Of a DNA stretch of 11,085 nucleotides, positions 1-6,009 are shown piece after piece. Position 1 is the stretch's first letter. Every line of letters begins with the position of its first letter. The DNA comes from Ramicandelaber brevisporus. Taxonomy: Eukaryota; Kickxellomycota; Ramicandelaberales; Ramicandelaberaceae. Both the position numbers and the translations under genes were made by a program. The stretch lies in contig MU603306.1 of the NCBI GenBank assembly GCA_025201865.1, positions 1 through 11,085 of the forward strand. The letters are read 5' to 3'. Under the pieces are notes generated by a model. The model did not search any database. It saw nothing but the letters and a program-made list of their open reading frames with translations, and was not told the DNA's origin.

Positions 1-118
1 GTGGAGGCTTTCTTGGCGTTTAGAAGGATGAATCGTGCACAAAAGTGTACACACACGCTGAAGCGAATCGAGAAAAGAAGGAAACAAAGGAAGATGTGGA
101 CGTTTTAATCTGCAGAGA

Positions 119-280
119 AGATGAAGAAGAAGAAGGAGAAGAAGAGAAACTATTGGATGATAGCAAAGAGTTGGAAGAGAGGGGGGCTGGGTACACTTCT
201 TATATTAAGTAATATGATCGGGGAAAAGAGGAAGGAGAAGGAGAAGGAGAAGAAAAAACAAGAGACCGCGAAGAGAATGT
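119..280. repeat. Purine-rich (GAA/GGA) tract
   Basis: The plus strand is dominated by A and G, with runs of GAA, GAG and GGAGAA units and a few pyrimidine interruptions; the minus strand is the matching CTT/CTC-rich tract. The frame over it reads as Lys/Glu low complexity, typical of non-coding purine-rich DNA. Such tracts are common near fungal promoters and can adopt non-B structures. No function is shown here. Confidence 0.55.
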
Positions 281-781
281 GTTGTAGAGAGCTTGAGGCA
301 GTGAGTATGTGTGCCACATGGTGGCAACCCAGAGCAGTAACAACAGCAACAGCAACAACAACAGCAACAAAAAAAAACAAGAGTCAAAGACATCATTTTT
401 GCTCTTGACCACAAAGAAGGCGGGCATTTGTCTTTCTTCTCCTCCGATATACCCGCGCCTCTCTTTTAATGCAGACAACGTGGAAGCACACTGATTTGCT
501 GTTAGTATTACGTGAGGGTCGGGAAAGTCAGCAGTAGAGAATATGAACGCATGCATTTGTGTGTGTTAAGGGTGCACAGTGTGCTCCTGTGCAACTCGGC
601 TCAAATTTAGAACCCAAGAGGAATACAGAGCATGTGGAAATACCACATGACCAGACTGTAACACCCGCTGTGTGTTGCGTTTAAACTCACCATGTGATGC
701 ACCCTGATTAAAGGGGGGGGGAAAAGCAATCAATCCACATGGAAGTGCCTGTTATCTCAAGTTTAGCAAAGCGTATCACAC

Positions 782-817
782 CAACGCCAACGTCAATGTC
801 AACGTCAACGTCAAAGT
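782..817. repeat. Six-copy CAACGT hexamer array
   Basis: Six consecutive hexamers read CAACGC, CAACGT, CAATGT, CAACGT, CAACGT, CAAAGT. On the minus strand this gives repeated TGACGTT, which contains a CRE-like TGACG half-site. The array starts about 55 bp beyond the putative polyadenylation signal of the WD40 gene and lies in no gene I can support. Confidence 0.8.
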
Positions 818-871
818 TACTTCGGTTCTGTTGAAAGCCAGCTGTTCAATTCAATGGAAAATGGTGAAACA

Positions 872-877
872 TTTATT
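872..877 (-). terminator. Polyadenylation signal of WD40 gene
   Basis: A perfect AATAAA on the minus strand, about 115 bp past the WD40 stop codon, in an A/T-rich stretch. The position suits a fungal 3' end-processing signal. No transcript evidence is available. Confidence 0.5.
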
Positions 878-945
878 AAACAAAAAAATGCGAGGTACTT
901 AGAAGAGTTAAAGAATAATGATAAAAGCAAAAACAAACAAATAGA

Positions 946-973
946 CAAACAAACAAACAAACAAACAAACAAA
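946..973 (-). repeat. (CAAA)7 / (TTTG)7 repeat in WD40 3' UTR
   Basis: Seven perfect CAAA units on plus read as (UUUG)7 in the minus-strand mRNA. They begin 18 nt after the WD40 stop codon and lie before the AATAAA signal, so they should be part of the 3' UTR. Confidence 0.75.
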
Positions 974-991
974 AACAATTGATGAAAGTAG

Positions 992-3163
992 TCAAAGTAA
1001 GATAAACTGAGGGAACAATCTTCGTCTTTCCAAGTCAATTGTAAACTCATAAACTTGGCTCTCGATACTAACAAAAAGACTGCTGCAATCCGGACTAAAT
1101 GCAATGCCCGTAATGTGTGATTCCGGCGATGGTCCCACCCTTAGCCGTTGGATATGCAGATAGTTTCTTGTGTCAACTACGGTCACATACCCATTTTGTT
1201 CCGAGAACACCATCAAATCCACCGAGGGAACATGGCTGAACCGAATTGCACGGACTGCCATTTTGTTCGCAACCAATTGAGCAGTGTGCAACATGGCTAT
1301 TTTCGAAATCATTACAGAGCCACTACTCGGTGGTGGCTTGGGTATACTGCTGTTGATGTTCAGAGTAATATTTCGGATTGCTACAGAGTCGGAAATGTTG
1401 CCGGAAATGTCAAACACCGAGACTGAACCATCGGAACAGCCAACTGCAAAAATGTCAGAATGAACATTCCAACTGCATCCAAACAAGGACTCATCTCCAC
1501 CGCGCACTGTTGCAATTCGCCTATACTCTTCGGTTAACTCATTCTGTCTTCTATCCACATTGCTGCTACTGTTGAACATTGATATTCCACCAAACAGCCC
1601 ACCGAGTACACTTCCACCACCGCTTCCACCGCTTCCACCGCTGTTACTGCTACTACTGCTTCCACTGATGATCGAGCTATTTGACTTGCTTCCATATCGA
1701 ATATTGTACACAAATATTTGAGAAGAATCGCCAATTAGCACCATATACTGTAAATTGGGTGAAAAGCTGATAAAATTGACACAGGTTGGAATTGAAATGG
1801 TGCCAACTAGAGCAAGATCGGGCACAGACAGAATTCTCACAGTGTGATCGTTACTGCCAACCAATAGCCTCAGCGGTTTATACTGCTGTTGCTGCTGTTG
1901 TTGCTGTTGCTGTTGCTGTTGTAACTGTTGTATTTGGTGTGTGCTGGACTGATGGTGGTAAGGAGTAGGATAATCAATTGAAACAGGAAGAGACGTTGGC
2001 GTTAATGGGGATGATTGATGGTGATGTACAGGAGGGAGTTGCTGATGTTGATGCTGATGTTGATGAGGCGAAGGTGACGGATGCCTTCCAAAATGCGTCA
2101 GATTCAACCAATCAGCTGATGAACTAGACATTCCAATCTCAGGTATATTTGATATATCCACTGCGATTTGCTGAGGCGAACTCGGCGCTGAAGGAGCTGG
2201 TGATGGCAATATTGATCCATGTGCAGTTGATGAAGTGCCAATTGGATCCATTGGAGAAGGACCAGTGGGTTGATGATGATGGTGATGATTATGATGATGA
2301 TGAGATGCCACTATTGCGGTTGCAGCTTGGAACTCTTCACCGAGAAACTGTCTCACATTAGTTGAAGCCAGTGAACCAGAGAAGACGGATGTCCGAGGCA
2401 TTGATGAGCTAGACACACCGACTCTGGTTGGGTCGGTGCCTGTCAGTGTCATATTCAACAGTGGAGATACAGCATTCCACGCCGTCTGTGCTGCGACTGT
2501 TGCCGATTGCTGAGATGTAGACTGTTGCTGCTGCTGCTGCTGCTGTTGTTGTTGTTGAATTGGCTGAATTGGCTGAATTGGCTGAATGGCTTTAGGCACT
2601 TTGAATGTGGCATGATCAAGGTGCTGATTGAACGCAATGCAGTTGTTAATGACCGAGCCAGCTGTCGTAGTTCTACTATACTGCTCATCTAAGCCATGAA
2701 TCGACACTTCGCCTTGCTGTCCAGTAACTGCCACGTATCCATTGAACACTGTAATCGCCACTGGTTCAAATGCCAAATTTCTAATTAATCTATGACTGAT
2801 CTTCTTTACCGGATCATACACGTCAATGTGAGTAAAACATATGCAAAACAAAAGCGGTCGCTCAGCAGTTCCGCAGCATACAATATTGTCTCGCAGCTGC
2901 CAGTGGTTGTAAGTTGTGCGCTGAGGGTGAAGTTGATGAGGGACTTGGTTGATGTACTGACCAATTGCATTGTCATCGCACCTATTGAGGTGACATGATG
3001 CAGAGCACGGAACGGAGGATAAAAGAGAGAATGGACGGTGTGACATGCCGTCAGAGCCGTTGTTACCATCGGGAGAGTGAGCGTCAAAGGCGTGCAGGTC
3101 GCGACATTCGTCGAAGGCGTCACCAACCGCAACAATTGGACATCCGAATCGGTCAGCGTGCAT
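992..3163 (-). CDS. WD40 repeat protein with DUF2415 motif
   Basis: This is a 723-residue protein of unknown biochemical role, probably a beta-propeller scaffold. Near the N-terminus is NHWQLRD (residues 86-92), which in fungal DUF2415 proteins opens the propeller. Near the C-terminus DLMVFSE (649-655), followed by a VVDTRN segment, matches the short DUF2415 signature. Between them are WD-like strands: a VGSNDHTVRIL segment just after the second Gln tract, an FAVGCSDGSVSVFD segment, and a final ITGIAFSPD segment. Long insertions interrupt the fold: QPI repeats plus 12 Gln (203-214), a His tract (about 286-298), HQ repeats (about 366-375), 13 Gln (415-427) and a Ser/Gly linker. The open frame extends to 3208 but begins there with TTG, so the first ATG at 3163 is chosen; ATG 3046 is an alternative that still keeps the NHWQLRD motif. 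No intron is needed. The family call is firm; the function is unknown. Confidence 0.85.
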   Translation of the reverse strand: MHADRFGCPIVAVGDAFDECRDLHAFDAHSPDGNNGSDGMSHRPFSLLSSVPCSASCHLNRCDDNAIGQYINQVPHQLHPQRTTYNHWQLRDNIVCCGTAERPLLFCICFTHIDVYDPVKKISHRLIRNLAFEPVAITVFNGYVAVTGQQGEVSIHGLDEQYSRTTTAGSVINNCIAFNQHLDHATFKVPKAIQPIQPIQPIQQQQQQQQQQQQSTSQQSATVAAQTAWNAVSPLLNMTLTGTDPTRVGVSSSSMPRTSVFSGSLASTNVRQFLGEEFQAATAIVASHHHHNHHHHHQPTGPSPMDPIGTSSTAHGSILPSPAPSAPSSPQQIAVDISNIPEIGMSSSSADWLNLTHFGRHPSPSPHQHQHQHQQLPPVHHHQSSPLTPTSLPVSIDYPTPYHHQSSTHQIQQLQQQQQQQQQQQQQYKPLRLLVGSNDHTVRILSVPDLALVGTISIPTCVNFISFSPNLQYMVLIGDSSQIFVYNIRYGSKSNSSIISGSSSSSNSGGSGGSGGGSVLGGLFGGISMFNSSSNVDRRQNELTEEYRRIATVRGGDESLFGCSWNVHSDIFAVGCSDGSVSVFDISGNISDSVAIRNITLNINSSIPKPPPSSGSVMISKIAMLHTAQLVANKMAVRAIRFSHVPSVDLMVFSEQNGYVTVVDTRNYLHIQRLRVGPSPESHITGIAFSPDCSSLFVSIESQVYEFTIDLERRRLFPQFILL
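1883..1921 (-). repeat. CAG/CAA repeat encoding 13 Gln
   Basis: Thirteen glutamine codons, mixed CAG and CAA, encode residues 415-427 of the WD40 protein, just before a propeller blade. The CAA interruptions would tend to stabilise the tract against slippage. Confidence 0.85.
2522..2590 (-). repeat. Gln12 tract plus 9-bp QPI repeats
   Basis: A nine-base unit (TTGGCTGAA on plus) repeats nearly four times and encodes Gln-Pro-Ile triplets. It runs directly into 12 Gln codons (2522-2557). The two adjacent arrays, period 9 and period 3, form one low-complexity insertion inside the WD40/DUF2415 protein. Confidence 0.85.
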
Positions 3164-3614
3164 TGTTTGAGGGAAGAGCAAGTGCAGCAATAAGAGGTGG
3201 TAGTGCAATATGTGTCAGTATACAATATCGGTTGAAACGAAACGAAATGAAACCAGAAGAGAAGGAAGTTGACGAAAGCAAGGGGGAGAGGTGACAGACA
3301 GTCAGACAGACAGACGGTCAGACAACAGGAGGCTGATTGAATTCTAAAAAAAAAAAAGAAAGGCAAGAGCCAACAGTGGCTTCCCCTCTCCCTGTCTGTC
3401 TGTCTGCCCACTTGTCTGTATGTATGCAACTTCTCTCTTTCCGCCTGTTCATCTTGAAGGAGAGTGCTACGCTGTTGAAAAATTACAAACGCGAATAAAC
3501 GTACCTTATTTGCTGAGCAACTGTCAAATACGGTCCCCGAGATGGCCGAACCATTGCCGTTTTCTTTAGGCGGAGGACAAACAAATAACGAAGCTGACTA
3601 CAAAAGGGAAGGAG

Positions 3615-3640
3615 GGAAGGAAGGAAGGAAGGAAGGAAGG
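3615..3640. repeat. (GGAA)n microsatellite
   Basis: More than six tandem GGAA units lie in a longer purine-only stretch (about 3602-3654). It lies between genes; no role is evident. Confidence 0.8.
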
Positions 3641-3892
3641 GAGAGAAAAACGCGCTGTCACGGTAGCCTGAGGTGATGGTTAGGGCAACAGTGCGTCGTT
3701 CGAGGTAGCTTGCAGATGAAGAAAAGGTAGTTTGTGGATGTGCTTTGTGGATGAGAAGGCAAAAAAGCTGGAGGAAAGGGAACCAGCAAGATGAGATTCG
3801 TTCTGCTGTCCGACCAGTAGAAATAGCCGAAAGTGGATGAGGAATAAGAGGAGCAAGAAAAAGGCGGAGCATAGCGTGCCTTTGCATTCTCC

Positions 3893-3897
<5 letters not shown>

Positions 3898-3927
<30 letters not shown>
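3898..3927. repeat. (TC)15 dinucleotide repeat
   Basis: Thirty bases of uninterrupted TC (GA on minus) sit in a longer pyrimidine-rich stretch. It lies between genes, roughly 730 bp upstream of the WD40 start. GA/CT repeats occur in many promoters; here it may simply be a microsatellite. Confidence 0.85.
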
Positions 3928-3930
<3 letters not shown>

Positions 3931-4249
3931 CCATTCTCTCTTAGCCATTCTTGTTCTCTCTGGATTCACACAGTCGATAAAGTAAACGCCGTTCAGTGAG
4001 TGCAGTGCAGTTACGCACACAAATTGGGGCAAAGATGTGCATCGCACGCGCACAGCTTTGGAGTGAAGAGCACCATCTCTCTCAAAAGACTTTTGCACGT
4101 CAAAAAAGAAAAAAACTCAGCTGCATTCTCTTAGTGATGGGGTGTTGTTAAGAAGATGCAGATCAAATTTCGTTCCGTCAGTCAAACTGCACGTCCTTTC
4201 ATGGTTTTAGCTTTCTTTTTTTTTTAGAAGAGGAAGATTAAGTGGATAC

Positions 4250-4265
4250 ATGTCATCGATGACAT
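4250..4265. promoter_or_regulatory. 16-bp perfect palindrome
   Basis: The sequence ATGTCATCGATGACAT is identical on both strands, with inverted TGTCA/TGACA half-sites around TCGA. It lies 102 bp past the GCVT stop codon on the minus strand. It could be a dimeric transcription-factor site or a small 3' UTR fold. No function is established. Confidence 0.45.
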
Positions 4266-4367
4266 TGGCGTTGGTCAATTGGACAGATTGTTCATTTGAA
4301 ATAGCGTATAAGCGATAGAGGTGGAGGGTAAAAGACATAATGATAAAAAAAAAAACGTTAAAGATAT

Positions 4368-5693
4368 TTAGGCAGACTTGTGGTACTTGGCAGGAACAAA
4401 CGGCATCTTGACCACCTCAGCATCCTGCAGCTTACCACGTACACTGACCTTGAGCTTGGTTCCAGTCTTGTGCAGTCCATTCTGAACGTAACCCATAGCA
4501 ACGTTCTTCTTGAGAGATGGCGATGGGCATCCACTGGTAACCACTCCAATTTGTGCATCTTCGGCGGCTGAGTGGATGGTGGCCTTCTCACGAGCTGGAG
4601 CGCCACTGACAATCAGACCAACACGTCTCTTTGAAACGCCACCCTTGATTTGCGGAATCACAACCTGCGCTCCCAAGAATGCATTCTCTGCATTTGGATC
4701 ACGGCGGCTCTTGCCAATAGTCCATGTCAGGCCGGCCTCAACCGGAGTGATGTCCTCAGTCAAATCATTTCCATACAGACACAGTCCAGCTTCCAGACGC
4801 AGGCTATCGCGGGCACCGAGGCCAGCCAGCTTGACGATGCTGTCGTTAACAGTCAAGATGGCCTCCGCAAGACGATCAGCCTCAGCGGTTGGGACTGAGA
4901 TTTCAAATCCATCTTCACCAGTGTATCCACAGCGGGTAACATGGCAGGGAATCGATCCATCCAGCAACGTTAGAGCACGGCCAGACATGAACGCAAACGA
5001 ATCCAGATCAGATGCTGCGCTCAATCCAGCCAGCTTTGCCAAAACACCAGATGCAGCCGGGCCCTGAAGTGCCAACAGCGAGTGATCTTGAATGATCTGA
5101 AGCTCGACGTCCGCATTTGGAACGCGCTCTTTAAACAACTTGAGCTGAGTTGAAATGTGAGCAAGATCCTTGTCAGCACAGCCAGCATTCATCACAATAT
5201 AAAAGTACTCATTGCCAATGTTGGAGATGACCGTGTCATCAATGATACCGCCGCGTTCGTTGGTGTAGACGGAAAGAGTGGCGCTGTTGGCAGGCAGTCC
5301 AGCAACGTCTCCAACAACCAAGGATTCCAAAAAGCGAACACGGTCGCGTCCAACCAGGCGGGTCTGCAACATGTGAGATACATCGAACAGGGAGGCGTTG
5401 GTACGAGTGTGCAAATGAGATGCGAGAACACCCAGATCAGAGTACTGGACAGGCATTGACCAGCCCGCAAATGGAACCATCTTGCCACCGTGGCGAACAT
5501 GGAAGTCATGCAGCGCAGTCTTCTTCAGCTCGTCCTTGCCATTGCTGCTGCCACTGGCATACGTGCGGAAGCTGGTCATGGCAACTGAAGCTGCACGGGC
5601 AGCAGCAGCAGCAGCAGCAGCAGTCGGGGTCAGAGTTGTGCGAAGAGCGGCCGAAAGAGCAGCCTTGGTGACGGTTTGAAGAGCAAGCGGCAT
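4368..5693 (-). CDS. gcvT: Aminomethyltransferase, glycine cleavage T-protein
   Basis: The T-protein moves the aminomethyl carbon from lipoyl H-protein to tetrahydrofolate, giving 5,10-methylene-THF and ammonia, in the mitochondrial matrix. The 441-residue product has an Arg/Ala/Thr-rich presequence with eight Ala (25-32) and a likely processing site after FRTY (42-45). The mature part is strongly conserved: VPFAGWSMPVQY (73-84), SLFDVSHMLQT (101-111), the folate-site GGIIDD with Asp152/153, then CGYTGEDGFEIS, ARDSLRLEAGLCLYG and LTWTIGK segments. The length is full for the family (about 400 residues plus leader). The start is the first ATG; the frame continues upstream only to a TTG at 5768, and A at -3 favours 5693. 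It is divergent from MED6. The call is very secure. Confidence 0.97.
   Translation of the reverse strand: MPLALQTVTKAALSAALRTTLTPTAAAAAAAARAASVAMTSFRTYASGSSNGKDELKKTALHDFHVRHGGKMVPFAGWSMPVQYSDLGVLASHLHTRTNASLFDVSHMLQTRLVGRDRVRFLESLVVGDVAGLPANSATLSVYTNERGGIIDDTVISNIGNEYFYIVMNAGCADKDLAHISTQLKLFKERVPNADVELQIIQDHSLLALQGPAASGVLAKLAGLSAASDLDSFAFMSGRALTLLDGSIPCHVTRCGYTGEDGFEISVPTAEADRLAEAILTVNDSIVKLAGLGARDSLRLEAGLCLYGNDLTEDITPVEAGLTWTIGKSRRDPNAENAFLGAQVVIPQIKGGVSKRRVGLIVSGAPAREKATIHSAAEDAQIGVVTSGCPSPSLKKNVAMGYVQNGLHKTGTKLKVSVRGKLQDAEVVKMPFVPAKYHKSA
5602..5625 (-). repeat. GCT repeat encoding poly-Ala in presequence
   Basis: Seven GCT codons plus one GCC encode Ala25-32 of the mitochondrial targeting peptide of GCVT. 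The DNA is a CAG·CTG repeat read in the alanine frame, unlike the glutamine frame used in the WD40 protein and Med6. Confidence 0.8.
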
Positions 5694-6009
5694 ATTCTGT
5701 ACGGGGGGCGTGGAGGAGATATGTAACGCGTGTTTTTGCAAAAGAGTATGTGAAGAGAGATGGAGCAAGAGAGCAACGTCGTGTTCAAGGTCGCGCGTTT
5801 CAGTCCATGTCCGGCTTCTTCCTTGCTCAAGTCTGTTTGCTGCAATCTACATTTCCACCGCGTTTCGCTTTTCGTGGCCAATAGTTTGCTGCCCACCGAG
5901 ATCCTGCACAATAGTAAAAAAAAAAAAGGCAAAAAAACAACAACAACAACAGCAACAACACCAGCAACAGCAGCAAAGAAGCGAACGACCACCACGAACG
6001 AGCAAACCG
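5694..6009. promoter_or_regulatory. GCVT-MED6 divergent promoter region
   Basis: This 316-bp gap must hold both promoters. On the MED6 side are an A-run (about 5915-5926) and a CAA/CAG-rich stretch (about 5937-5980). The plus strand has upstream ATGs only in its left half: ATG-TAA at 5721, ATG-TGA at 5748, a 91-codon frame from 5760 to 6035 that overlaps the MED6 start, and a 25-codon frame 5807-5884. From 5885 to 6009 there is none. This suggests MED6 transcription starts to the right of about 5885. No clear TATA box was seen on either strand. Confidence 0.65.

Larger units (their letters stand above)
1..871. other. Gene-free left flank with low-complexity DNA
   Basis: I see no convincing gene here. 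The open frames encode low-complexity peptides (Lys/Glu-rich on plus, Leu/Cys/Ser-rich on minus) with no family motif. Visible content: a purine-rich stretch around 119-280, a CAA/CAG run around 338-371, five CACATG/CATGTG motifs (314-321, 631-637, 643-649, 691-696, 735-742), a run of nine G at 713-721, and a hexamer array at 782-817. It lies beyond the likely 3' end of the WD40 gene, so it may hold the promoter of a gene further left. That is inference; no edge gene is recognisable. Confidence 0.6.
3164..4367. other. Gene-free region upstream of WD40 gene
   Basis: No supportable gene lies in these 1.2 kb. Frames here encode Ser/Leu/Arg-rich low complexity and show no family motif. The left part should carry the WD40 promoter and leader, and the right part the 3' UTR of GCVT. 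Contents: four GAAAY pentamers (3234-3253), a CAGA/TCTG inverted repeat (3303-3315 with 3394-3406), A-runs near 3346 and 4346, (GGAA)n at 3615-3640, (TC)15 at 3898-3927, a T-run near 4216 and a 16-bp palindrome at 4250-4265. No perfect AATAAA for GCVT was seen on the minus strand between 4200 and 4367. Confidence 0.6.

Noticed and set aside
35-50. GTGCAC-AAAA-GTGTAC inverted repeat
   Set aside because: Only five of six arm bases match; too short to support.
121-408. Lys/Glu-rich open frame on plus
   Set aside because: It is the translation of the purine-rich tract and CAA run; no motif, and the opposite strand is equally open.
200-556. Poly-Leu open frame on minus
   Set aside because: The Leu run is the CAA/CAG repeat read backwards; the rest has no family resemblance.
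3164-3208. N-terminal extension of the WD40 protein to 3208
   Set aside because: The codon at 3208 is TTG; the first ATG is at 3163.
2806-3429. 207-codon frame on minus
   Set aside because: It overlaps the WD40 N-terminus out of frame and has only Ser/Thr/Cys-rich low complexity.
3658-4098. 146-codon frame on minus
   Set aside because: It contains an Arg-Glu run from the TC repeat and no conserved motif.
4510-5067. 185-codon frame on plus inside GCVT
   Set aside because: Antisense shadow of a highly conserved gene.
5694-5768. Extended GCVT start at 5768
   Set aside because: That codon is TTG, and the ATG at 5693 has a good context and gives a typical presequence.
5710-6009. 100-residue N-terminal Gln-rich extension of Med6
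   Set aside because: The frame begins with GTG and has no ATG before 6010; the Gln codons are probably untranslated leader.
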